In this document: piece after piece, positions 14,694 to 21,913 of the stretch
Numbering within the stretch: the first letter of the stretch is position 1
How the letters are laid out: each line of letters opens with the position of its first letter
NCBI GenBank assembly: GCA_027482245.1
Contig: JAIXWG010000036.1
Coordinates: 1 to 50,474, forward strand
DNA from: Acetobacteraceae bacterium
Lineage (GTDB): Bacteria; Pseudomonadota; Alphaproteobacteria; Acetobacterales; Acetobacteraceae
Reading direction: 5' to 3'
DNA: 50,474 nucleotides
The notes under the pieces: model-generated
What the model was told of the DNA's origin: nothing
The model's database searches: none
What the model saw: the letters and a program-made list of their open reading frames with translations, nothing else
Program-made: the position numbers and the translations under genes

Positions 14694-15092
14694 ATGTTCA
14701 GCCTGACCGTCGTCGACCACATCATGATCGCGCACAGCTTCCGCGGCGATGCCTTCGGCCCCGCGCAGCGCCTGCACGGCGCGACCTTCATCGTGGAGGC
14801 GGAGTTCCGCGCGCTGAAGCTGGATGACCTGCACCTGCTGGTCGATATCGGCCTCGCCAAGGATCACCTGCGCGCCATCCTGGCCCCGATGGACTACCGC
14901 AACCTGGATGCGGAGCCCGTCTTCGCCGGCAAGAACACCACCACCGAATATCTCTGCCTGCACATCCACGGGCTGCTGGCGAAGGCCTGCCGCGACGGCG
15001 TGCTGGGCGATGGCGGCAAGGCGGTGACGGGCCTGAAGATCCTGCTGCGGGAAAGCCACATCGCCTGGGCCGCCTTCGAGGGCCCGGTCTGA
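14694..15092 (+). CDS. PTPS/QueD-fold protein with non-canonical active site
   Basis: A 132-residue T-fold protein of the 6-pyruvoyl/6-carboxy-tetrahydropterin synthase family. It keeps His14 (AHSF), His28 (RLHGA), the NTTTEYL block with Glu85, and Glu120 (RESH). The canonical C-x3-HGH is changed: Cys is Ala24, and the second His is Ala30, so one zinc ligand and the catalytic Cys are gone. The usual LDHxxLN reads MDYRNLD, with His replaced by Tyr68. It therefore cannot use the standard PTPS triad. A queuosine role is unlikely, as no queC/queE is near. It lies 3 nt before the glycosyltransferase. Pterin-like substrate binding is inferred from the fold. Confidence 0.82.
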   Translation: MFSLTVVDHIMIAHSFRGDAFGPAQRLHGATFIVEAEFRALKLDDLHLLVDIGLAKDHLRAILAPMDYRNLDAEPVFAGKNTTTEYLCLHIHGLLAKACRDGVLGDGGKAVTGLKILLRESHIAWAAFEGPV

Positions 15093-15095
15093 CCG

Positions 15096-16136
15096 ATGCG
15101 GATCGCCTTCCTCGTCCCGGGGCCCATCACCGCCATCTCCGGCGGCTACGGCTATGACCGCCGGCTGATCGCGGGCCTGCGCGCGCTGGGCCATGACGTC
15201 ATGGTGCAGGAACTGACCGGCACGCACCCGCTGCCGGATGATGCGGCGCGGGCGAGTGCGCGCAGCGCGCTCGCGCAGGTGCCGGTGGATGCACACATCG
15301 TCATCGACGGGCTCGGCCTGCCGGCCTTCGAACCGCTGCTGGACGCGCTGGAACAGCGCGGTGCCGTCGGCCTCATCCACCACCCGACGGCGCTGGAACA
15401 TGGCAACCCCGGCCCCGTGCGCGATGCGCTGCGCGTGGCGGAGCGGGCGATCTTCCCGCGCCTCGGCCGCCTGGTCGCGACCAGCAACCTGACGGCGCGC
15501 CGCCTGGCGCCGGAGTTCGGCGCCGATCCCGCCCGCATCGGCGTGGTCGAACCTGGCACCGACCCCGCGCCGCGTAGCACCGGCTCCGGCGGTCCCGGCT
15601 GCGCCATCCTCGCCATCGGCACGCTGATCCCGCGCAAGGGGCATGACGTGCTGCTGCGCGCACTTGGCACGCTGCCGGACCTCGACTGGACGCTGACCAT
15701 CGCGGGCGGCGCGCGCGATAAGGTGCATGCGGATGGGCTGGTCGCGCTGGCGCAGGAACTCGGCATCAGCCAGCGCGTGACCTTCGCCGGTGAGGTGGCG
15801 GACGTGGCGCCGCTCTGGGCGAAGGCCGACCTCTTCGCGCTGGCCACGCATTGGGAAGGCTATGGCATGGCCGCGGCCGAAGCGCTCGCCCGCGGTATTC
15901 CCGTCGCGATCACCGCCGGCGGCGCGATCGCGGAGGTCGTGCCCGTCGGCGCCGGCGTCATCTCGCCACCCGGCGACGTCGTCTCGCTCGGCAAGGCGAT
16001 GCGGCGCGCGATCTTCGACACGGAGTTGCGGGCGGAGATGGCGGAAGCGGCGTGGGAGGCCGGCCAGCGCCTGCCGCGCTGGGAGGACCGCGCGACGGCC
16101 TTCGTCGCCGAGATCGAGAAGGCCGCGACCCGATGA
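15096..16136 (+). CDS. GT4-family glycosyltransferase
   Basis: A 346-residue GT-B glycosyltransferase. The N-terminal Rossmann half starts MRIAFLVPGPITAISGGYGYDRRLI. The C-terminal donor-binding half has ILAIGTLIPRKGHDVLLRAL (about 170-189) and the EX7E motif EGYGMAAAE near 251-259, typical of retaining GT4 enzymes. A nucleotide-sugar donor is expected. There is no polysaccharide gene nearby; the partners are a RibD-like reductase, a PTPS-like protein and a methyltransferase, so the acceptor is probably a soluble small molecule. It overlaps the methyltransferase by 4 bp (ATGA). Confidence 0.85.
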   Translation: MRIAFLVPGPITAISGGYGYDRRLIAGLRALGHDVMVQELTGTHPLPDDAARASARSALAQVPVDAHIVIDGLGLPAFEPLLDALEQRGAVGLIHHPTALEHGNPGPVRDALRVAERAIFPRLGRLVATSNLTARRLAPEFGADPARIGVVEPGTDPAPRSTGSGGPGCAILAIGTLIPRKGHDVLLRALGTLPDLDWTLTIAGGARDKVHADGLVALAQELGISQRVTFAGEVADVAPLWAKADLFALATHWEGYGMAAAEALARGIPVAITAGGAIAEVVPVGAGVISPPGDVVSLGKAMRRAIFDTELRAEMAEAAWEAGQRLPRWEDRATAFVAEIEKAATR

Positions 16137-17011
16137 CGGAGACCTTCGACGGCGACTGGCTCGACCTGCGGGAGCCCTATGACGCCGCCGCGCGCAACGT
16201 GGCGCTGGCGCAGCAGCTGGCCGCCGCCCTGCCCGCGCGCCCGCGCATCCTCGACCTCGGCGCCGGCACCGGTTCGCTGCTGCGCTGGCTCGGCCACTTC
16301 ATTGGCCGCGCGCAGGCCTGGACGCTGGTGGATGCGGATCCCGAACTGGTGGGCCGCGCCTTCGAGACGATTGCCGGCCGCGCGCTGGAAGCCGACTGGA
16401 CCGTCACCTGGCCCGGCCGCAAGACGCTGCTGGTCCATTCCCCGCAAGGCGCCTGGCGCGTGGAGGCGCTGGTCGCCGATCTGCGGGAGGCGCCGGACAA
16501 CCTGCCGCTCGACCAGGTGGATGCCGTGGTGAACACCGCGCTCTGCGACCTGGTGTCGGAGGAATGGGTGCACCGCATCGCTGCGGGCTGCGTCGAACAC
16601 CGCCTGCCCTTCTACGCCGCGCTGAACGTGACGGGGCGGGAGCGTTTCATGCCGTCCCACCCCGCCGACGCGCTGGTGGCGCGCGGCTTCGCGCGCGACC
16701 AGCTGCGCGACAAGGGCTTCGGCGGCACCGCGCTCGGCATCCGTGCACCTTCGGTGATTGCGGAGGCCTTCGCCGCGCATGGTTACACCGTGCATCGCGC
16801 GCCGAGCGACTGGGTGATCAGCCGCCGCGATGCCGCCATGGCCGCGGAGATCGCGGATGGCCATGGCCGCGCCGCGATGGAGCATGAACGCCGCGACCGC
16901 CGGAAGCTGCTCGACTGGCTGGTGGATCGCCGCGCCCAGGCGGGGCTGCTGCGCCTGTCGGTCCGCGTCGGCCACACCGACATCCTCTGCCTGCCGCCTG
17001 AGAAGGGTTAA
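16133..17011 (+). CDS. Class I SAM-dependent methyltransferase
   Basis: A 292-residue Rossmann-fold methyltransferase. Motif I is ILDLGAGTGSLLRWL (about 39-53), an acidic residue in LVDADPEL would bind the SAM ribose, and LDQVDAVVNTALCDLVSEEWVHRI corresponds to motifs IV-V. The C-terminal third (about 180-292) is family-specific, Arg-rich and probably forms the acceptor site. Together with the preceding GT4 enzyme it suggests a glycosylated, methylated product. It overlaps the glycosyltransferase stop and lies 4 nt before the kinase gene. The methyl acceptor is unknown. Confidence 0.82.
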   Translation: MTETFDGDWLDLREPYDAAARNVALAQQLAAALPARPRILDLGAGTGSLLRWLGHFIGRAQAWTLVDADPELVGRAFETIAGRALEADWTVTWPGRKTLLVHSPQGAWRVEALVADLREAPDNLPLDQVDAVVNTALCDLVSEEWVHRIAAGCVEHRLPFYAALNVTGRERFMPSHPADALVARGFARDQLRDKGFGGTALGIRAPSVIAEAFAAHGYTVHRAPSDWVISRRDAAMAAEIADGHGRAAMEHERRDRRKLLDWLVDRRAQAGLLRLSVRVGHTDILCLPPEKG

Positions 17012-17015
17012 TCCC

Positions 17016-18275
17016 ATGCCGCTCCTGCTCGGCTGCATCGCCGATGACTTCACCGGCGCCACCGACCTCGCCTCCATGCTGGTCCGCAACGGCATGGCGA
17101 CGGTGCAGGTCATCGGGGTGCCGACCGGCCCCCTGCCCGATGCCGATGCGGTGGTCGTCGCGCTGAAGTCGCGCACGGCGCCGGCGCGGGACGCCATCGC
17201 GGAAAGCTTGGCGGCGGCGGAAGCGCTGCTCGCCGCCGGCGCGAAGCAGTTGTTCTTCAAGTACTGCTCCACCTTCGACAGCACGGATGAGGGCAATATC
17301 GGCCCCGTGGCGGATGCGCTGCTGAAGCGCCTCGGCGCCGGCTTCGCCCTCGCCTGCCCCGCCTTCCCCGCCAACAACCGCAGCATCTACCAGGGGCACC
17401 TCTTCGTCGGCGCCGGCCTGCTGAACGAGAGCGGGATGGAGAACCATCCGCTGACGCCGATGAAGGATGCGAACCTCGTCCGCGTCCTATCGCGCCAGAC
17501 GGAGGGTTCGGTCGGCCTGGTTCCCTTCGCCGTCGTGGACCAGGGCGCCACCGCGATCCGCCAGGCGATGACGCGGCTGGCGGAGGGCGGGCGCCGCTAC
17601 GCGATCGTCGACGCCACCAGCGACCAGCATCTGATGGCGATCGGCGAGGCCGCGGCGAACCACGCCCTCATCACCGGCGGATCGGGCGTCGCCATGGGCC
17701 TGCCCGCGAATTTCCGCGCGAAGGGGCTGCTGCCGGAACGCGCCGATGCGGCCGACCTGCCCGCCGCCGGCGGCCTCTGCGCCGTCATCGCCGGCAGCTG
17801 TTCCCGCGCCACGCTCGGCCAGATCGGCTTCGCCCGCGATCATGCGCCGGTGCTGGAGCTGGACGTGCTCGCGACGCCGGACGCCGCCGCGCTGGCGGCA
17901 CAGGCGCTGGACTGGGCGGAGGGGAAGCTCGACGCGCAGCGCCCCATCGTCATCGCCGCCTCCGCACCGCCGGAGCAGGTGGCGGCGCTGCAGGCGAAGC
18001 TGGGGCGGGACGCCGCGGGCGCGCTGGTGGAGCACGCACTCTCCACCATCGCCGAGGGGCTCGTCGCGCGCGGCGTGAAGCGGCTGGTGGTGGCGGGTGG
18101 CGAGACTTCGGGCGCCGTCGTCTCCCGCCTCGGCGTCACGCGGCTTCGCATCGGGCATGAGATCGACCCAGGCGTGCCCTGGACCTTTGCGGAGCCGGCC
18201 GGGATCCACCTGGCCCTGAAGTCGGGCAATTTCGGCGCGCGCGACTTCTTCCTCAAGGCGTTCGATCATGTCTGA
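17016..18275 (+). CDS. otnK: Four-carbon acid sugar kinase (OtnK, DUF1537 family)
   Basis: A 419-residue 3-oxo-tetronate 4-kinase family protein. The N-terminal domain starts LLLGCIADDFTGATDLASML, the family signature. FKYCSTFDSTDEGNIGP (about 80-96) matches the sugar-acid-binding region. The C-terminal nucleotide-binding half has VVAGGETSGAVVSRLG and LALKSGNFGARDFF. OtnK phosphorylates 3-oxo-tetronates, which OtnC (next gene, 8-bp overlap) decarboxylates. The usual upstream dehydrogenase or isomerase (OtnD/DenD, OtnI) is not next to them. It starts 4 nt after the methyltransferase stop, so it is probably co-transcribed with the RibD/PTPS genes, though its function may be separate. Confidence 0.9.
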   Translation: MPLLLGCIADDFTGATDLASMLVRNGMATVQVIGVPTGPLPDADAVVVALKSRTAPARDAIAESLAAAEALLAAGAKQLFFKYCSTFDSTDEGNIGPVADALLKRLGAGFALACPAFPANNRSIYQGHLFVGAGLLNESGMENHPLTPMKDANLVRVLSRQTEGSVGLVPFAVVDQGATAIRQAMTRLAEGGRRYAIVDATSDQHLMAIGEAAANHALITGGSGVAMGLPANFRAKGLLPERADAADLPAAGGLCAVIAGSCSRATLGQIGFARDHAPVLELDVLATPDAAALAAQALDWAEGKLDAQRPIVIAASAPPEQVAALQAKLGRDAAGALVEHALSTIAEGLVARGVKRLVVAGGETSGAVVSRLGVTRLRIGHEIDPGVPWTFAEPAGIHLALKSGNFGARDFFLKAFDHV

Positions 18276-18903
18276 GGCCGCGCTCCGGCTTCAGCTGGCC
18301 GAGCTGGCGAAGTCACTGTTCGACCGCGGCTATTCCGTCGGCACCGCGGGCAACATCAGCGTGCGCCTGCCCGATGGCTACCTGATGACGCCGACCAACT
18401 CCTCGCTCGGCCGGCTGGACCCCGCGCGGATCAGCCGGCTGGACGCGGCGTGGCGGCACATCGGCGGCGACAAGCCGTCGAAGGAGGTCTTCCTGCACCG
18501 CGCCGTGCTGACCGCGCGGCCGGACGCGGGCGCGGTGGTGCACCTGCACTCCACCCATGCGACGGCGATCTCCTGCCTGGCGCCGAAGGGCGGCGATGCG
18601 GAGATCGCGCCGCTGACGCCCTACTTCGTCATGCGCATCGGCCGCAGGCTGCCCTGCGTGCCCTACTACCGCCCCGGCGACGCGGCGATGGAGAACGACG
18701 TCCACCAGGCCGCGCTGGCCGCCAAGGCCCTGTTGCTGGCCAACCACGGCCCCGTCGTCAGCGGCGCCACGCTGGTGGAGGCGGTAAATGCGGCGGAGGA
18801 GCTGGAGGAAGCCGCGCGGCTCGCGCTGCTGCTGCGCGACGTGCCCGGCGTGCGGCGCCTGACGGCGGCGCAGGTGGATGACCTGCTGGTGACCTTCGGG
18901 TAG
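18268..18903 (+). CDS. otnC: 3-oxo-tetronate 4-phosphate decarboxylase (OtnC, class II aldolase family)
   Basis: A 211-residue AraD/fuculose aldolase-family protein. The N-terminal GYSVGTAGNISVRLPDG binds the phosphate. Zinc ligands are visible in VVHLHSTHA (two His) and in LLANHGPVV (third His), and the catalytic Glu is expected in SKEVFLHRAV. It overlaps otnK by 8 bp. In the described pathway it converts 3-oxo-tetronate 4-phosphate to dihydroxyacetone phosphate plus CO2, feeding glycolysis. It is the last gene of the rightward operon, converging on the GNAT gene 3 nt downstream, which leaves no space for a separate terminator. Confidence 0.88.
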   Translation: MSEAALRLQLAELAKSLFDRGYSVGTAGNISVRLPDGYLMTPTNSSLGRLDPARISRLDAAWRHIGGDKPSKEVFLHRAVLTARPDAGAVVHLHSTHATAISCLAPKGGDAEIAPLTPYFVMRIGRRLPCVPYYRPGDAAMENDVHQAALAAKALLLANHGPVVSGATLVEAVNAAEELEEAARLALLLRDVPGVRRLTAAQVDDLLVTFG

Positions 18904-18906
18904 CCG

Positions 18907-19374
18907 CTACAGGGACGCCGCGGGGTCGATGCGGATCACGTAGCTCCGCCAATCCGCGCGTTCCGCGATCCGCTCATACAGCGCGATGGCGGCGACATCG
19001 CCTTCGGGCACGATCCAGCGCAGGTGGCTCCAGCCCCGCGCCTCCCCTTCCGCCACCGCGGCGGCGACCAGCGCACGCGCGGTGCCGCGGCCGCGGGCTT
19101 CCGGCCGGACGAAGAGGTCGTCGAGGTTGCCGCAGCGCCGCGCGAAGACGACCTCCGGCAGGTCGAAGAGGATGGCGAAGCCGACGGGCTCGCCGCCGTC
19201 TTCCGCCAGCAGCACCTCCGCCGCCGGATGGCTGGCCAGCAACGCCGCCTGTGCTTCCGGTGGCGCCGTCTCCGCGCCATTGAGCACGCTGCGCATCTCT
19301 GCCGCATAGAGCGCCAGCAGCAGCGCCAGGCGGTGCCGCTGGTCGCGCGGCAGGGGCTTGATGGTGATCGTCAT
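18907..19374 (-). CDS. GNAT-family N-acetyltransferase
   Basis: A 155-residue GNAT protein. The acetyl-CoA-binding motif A appears as LFVRPEARGRGTARALVAAAVAEGEARG (about 87-114, pattern R/Q-x-x-G-R-G/T-A), followed by LRWIVPEGDVAAIALYERIAERADW, the beta5-alpha4 region with the conserved Tyr. The substrate cannot be told from sequence. It lies downstream of the histone-like gene on the same strand, but a good terminator hairpin (19393-19427) separates them. It converges on otnC with only 3 nt between stops. Confidence 0.82.
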   Translation of the reverse strand: MTITIKPLPRDQRHRLALLLALYAAEMRSVLNGAETAPPEAQAALLASHPAAEVLLAEDGGEPVGFAILFDLPEVVFARRCGNLDDLFVRPEARGRGTARALVAAAVAEGEARGWSHLRWIVPEGDVAAIALYERIAERADWRSYVIRIDPAASL

Positions 19375-19392
19375 GGACGGGCTCCAGACGCG

Positions 19393-19427
19393 AAAAGGGC
19401 GCCGCCCGCGTGACGCGGACGACGCCC
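19393..19427 (-). terminator. Rho-independent terminator after the histone H1-like gene
   Basis: On the minus strand a 14-bp stem (19427-19414 with 19410-19397; two G-U pairs, loop TCA) is followed by TTTT (19396-19393). It lies 24 nt after the histone-like stop codon and just upstream of the GNAT start, so it should isolate the two genes. Confidence 0.75.
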
Positions 19428-19450
19428 CCTCGCCGGGATCGGCAGGCGTA

Positions 19451-20038
19451 TTAGGAAGCGGCTTCCGGCGTCGCGGCGGGGGCCGGGGCGGCAGCAGCGG
19501 CGGCGGCCTTCTTCGCGGCGCGGGTCGCGGCAGCCTTCTTCGCGGCTTCGCTGCGCGCGGAGGGGGCGGCTGCCTTCTTCGGCGCGGCCTTGGAGGCAGC
19601 GGCCTTCTTCGGCGTGGCCTTCTTCGGCGCGGCGGCCTTCTTGGCAGCCGGCTTCTTGGCGGCGGCCTTTTTCGGGGCAGCGGCCTTCTTGGCAGGCGCC
19701 TTCTTGGCAGCGGCCTTCTTCGGCGCGGCCTTCTTCGCGGCCGGCTTCTTGGCGGCGGCCTTCTTCGGCGCGGCCTTCTTCACGGCAGCCTTCTTCGGCG
19801 CGGCCTTCTTCGGCGCAGCCTTCTTGGCAGCGGGCTTCTTGGCGGCAGCGGCCTTCTTCGGCGCGGCCTTCTTCGCGGCCGGCTTCTTGGCAGCGGCCTT
19901 CTTCGGCGCGGCCTTCTTGGCGGCCGGCTTCTTGGCGGCGGGCTTCTTCGCCGTCTTCTTCGCGGCGGCCATCGCCATCGCCTGGGCGCGCGGCGCGGCC
20001 TCGGTCTCGGTCTCGGTGGTCACGGTCGTGTCGGTCAT
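19451..20038 (-). CDS. Histone H1-like Lys/Ala/Pro-rich nucleoid protein
   Basis: A 195-residue low-complexity protein. After a short acidic Thr/Glu N-terminus (MTDTTVTTETETEAAPRAQ), residues about 25-160 are tandem PAAKK / AAPKK / AAAKK units, the pattern of the eukaryotic H1 C-terminal tail and bacterial Hc1/AlgP-like proteins. The tail is Ala-rich with a few Arg. It should bind DNA non-specifically and compact it; acetylation or length variation by repeat slippage is possible. I start it at the ATG at 20038, 12 nt after a GGAG, since the upstream in-frame stretch lacks the composition. It is followed by a good terminator and preceded by a 669-bp gene-less region. Confidence 0.85.
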   Translation of the reverse strand: MTDTTVTTETETEAAPRAQAMAMAAAKKTAKKPAAKKPAAKKAAPKKAAAKKPAAKKAAPKKAAAAKKPAAKKAAPKKAAPKKAAVKKAAPKKAAAKKPAAKKAAPKKAAAKKAPAKKAAAPKKAAAKKPAAKKAAAPKKATPKKAAASKAAPKKAAAPSARSEAAKKAAATRAAKKAAAAAAAPAPAATPEAAS

Positions 20039-20707
20039 GGTCGTCAGGATCTCCGATTTTTTCCGGTGAGTGGTGTTCCGGTGGTGATAGCGCCACACGG
20101 CTTGCGCCAGGCAGCACCCGCGAAGGCAGTTCGAACCGTGCGGCCTCTGGTCGGCGCGGATCCCGTATCGCGCCGTCCCGGTGCAGCCGCTGTCCCGCTT
20201 CCGCCGGCGCCGGTGCGAAGCGCGATGTCAGCGGCGTCACGCCGCGTCGCGCCCCTTCCGGCTTCTCTCCCGCCAGCGCCCGGCGCCGCGATGGCGCTGG
20301 TTGCCCGCGCCGCGATGGCGCTGTTTGGCGGTGCGGAACATGGCGTGCCGTGCACGATCCCCTGCTCCACGAGCCTGCGGTCCATGGACCGATCCTTCCT
20401 GCTGCGCTGCACCGCCCGTGTGTTCTGCGTGATGTCGTCGCCGCGCCGGTGATGCCGCATCGGATCCGACTCTCACGCGAATCGCGTCAAGCGATGCGTG
20501 CATCGTCACGCTATCCGTGTGTGCAACCTGCCTGTCAAACGAAAACGCACGAACGGCGTGCAGCGATGTGCATCGACTGTGCAGCAGCGCGTGGAGAGGA
20601 GCATCCGACGGCAGCGATGCGTGCCATCCATCGATGCGGAGAGACGGTCGTGCTGCCGCTCTGCCGCATCGGAAGACGCCGCGCGACGATGCGCGCGGCG
20701 TCGTCGA
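20039..20707. other. 669-bp gene-less region upstream of the histone-like gene
   Basis: No convincing coding frame. Near 20055 lies an A/T run (GATTTTTTCC) just upstream of the histone gene leader. A 17-bp direct repeat (GCGCCGCGATGGCGCTG) occurs at 20283-20299 and 20307-20323. Between 20490 and 20640, short dyads recur: CGATGCGTGCATCG (20492-20505), CGATGTGCATCG (20574-20585) and a third half-copy at 20625. CGCGAATCGCG is near 20477. The 20500-20560 part is AT-richer than its surroundings. It may hold the histone promoter with regulator sites, or a small RNA. Confidence 0.5.
20675..20702 (-). terminator. Putative terminator hairpin after prpC
   Basis: An 11-bp perfect GC stem (20675-20685 with 20692-20702, loop ACGATG) begins 6 nt after the prpC stop codon. 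Only TT follows on the minus strand, so termination would depend on the stem or on Rho. The position directly after the prpDC operon supports a 3'-end role. Confidence 0.45.
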
Positions 20708-21841
20708 TCAGCGTTCGCCGATCGGCTTCACCGGGCGCTGCTCCACGCCGGTGTAGTGCGACAGCGGGCGGATCAACCGGTTGTCCGCCGCCTGTTCGAA
20801 CACATGCGCCGCCCAGCCGGTGATGCGGGAGCAGACGAAGATCGGCGTGAACATCGGGATGTCGAAGCCCATGAGGTAGTAGGCAGGGCCCGCCGGGAAA
20901 TCGAGGTTCGGGTGGATGTTCTTCACCCTCATCATCTTCGCCGCCAGCACGCGGCTGGTCTCCATCCAGCGCCGATCGCCGACGACCTCCGCCATCTTCT
21001 CGGCGTATTTGGTCATCGTCGGCACGCGGCTGTCGCCGTTCTTGTAGACGCGGTGGCCGAAGCCCATCACCAGCGCCTTGTGGTCGAACTTGCCCTCCAG
21101 CCAGTCCTCCGCCGCCTCCGGGCTGCCGATCTCCGTCAGCATGTGCATCACAGCCTCATTGGCGCCGCCATGCAGCGGGCCCTTCAGCGCCGCGATGCCC
21201 GCCGCGATCGCGCCATGGATGTCCGCACCGGTGGAGGTGACGGTGCGCGCCGTGAAGGTGGAGGCGTTGAAGGTGTGCTCCGCGTAAAGGATCATCGAGA
21301 CGTCGAAGGACTTGATAACCTCCGGCTGCGGCACCTGCCCGAAGACGAGATGGAAGAAGTTCTCGCAGAACGGGAGCGATGCGTCGGGCGCGATCGGCTC
21401 CAGCCCCTTGGACAGGCGGTTGGTCGCTGCCACCGCCGTCGGCAGCTTGGCCAGCAGCCGCATCGCCTTCCGCCGCTGCGCGGCGTCGGAGACGTCGGCC
21501 GCCTCCGGATCCTCCGCCCCCATGAAGGACACGGCGGTGCGGATGGCGTCCATCGGGTGCGCGTTCTTCGGGATCTCCCGGAGCACGCGCAGCAGGGCGG
21601 GCGACAGGGCGCGGTTCGCCCGTTCCTCCGCCTGGAAGGCCGCCAGCTGCGCGGCGGTCGGCAGTTCGCCGTGCCAGAGCAGGTAGGCGACCTCCTCGAA
21701 GTTGCTCTCCTCGCAGAGGTCCTGCACGGCATAGCCGCGATAGGTCAGGCTGTTCGTCTCCGGCATCACCTTGGAGACGCTGGACACGTCGGCATAGACG
21801 CCGACCAGGCCCTTGTAGAGGGTCGGTGTGGCTTCGCTCAT
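20708..21841 (-). CDS. prpC: 2-methylcitrate synthase / citrate synthase (PrpC)
   Basis: Condenses propionyl-CoA (or acetyl-CoA) with oxaloacetate. At 377 residues it has the short form typical of PrpC rather than the roughly 430-residue housekeeping GltA. Citrate synthase catalytic features are clear: LKGPLHGGANEAVMHML (His of the first active-site loop) and GFGHRVYKNGDSRVP (second His). The Asp region lies further on (HPNLDFPAGPAYYLMG). The gene follows prpD by 72 nt on the same strand. The 2-methylcitrate cycle disposes of toxic propionyl-CoA; prpB (methylisocitrate lyase) is not in the window. A LysR regulator is divergent from prpD. Confidence 0.9.
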   Translation of the reverse strand: MSEATPTLYKGLVGVYADVSSVSKVMPETNSLTYRGYAVQDLCEESNFEEVAYLLWHGELPTAAQLAAFQAEERANRALSPALLRVLREIPKNAHPMDAIRTAVSFMGAEDPEAADVSDAAQRRKAMRLLAKLPTAVAATNRLSKGLEPIAPDASLPFCENFFHLVFGQVPQPEVIKSFDVSMILYAEHTFNASTFTARTVTSTGADIHGAIAAGIAALKGPLHGGANEAVMHMLTEIGSPEAAEDWLEGKFDHKALVMGFGHRVYKNGDSRVPTMTKYAEKMAEVVGDRRWMETSRVLAAKMMRVKNIHPNLDFPAGPAYYLMGFDIPMFTPIFVCSRITGWAAHVFEQAADNRLIRPLSHYTGVEQRPVKPIGER

Positions 21842-21913
21842 GGCTTCACTCCCCTTGCCGCAAGGCAGGCGGAACGCGCGGTTCCGCCCGCGGGATGCGG
21901 TACTCGTTAACGA

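Noticed and set aside
19590..19970. Repeated 15-bp units as a CRISPR array or non-coding tandem repeat
   Set aside because: The units have no spacers and stay in frame, encoding PAAKK/AAPKK; it is coding sequence of a histone-like protein.
20044..20460. 138-codon open frame on the minus strand in the gene-less region
   Set aside because: Composition is Arg/Thr/Gly/Ala-rich without motifs or SD, it overlaps the histone gene's leader, and codon-position GC bias looks unlike a real gene.
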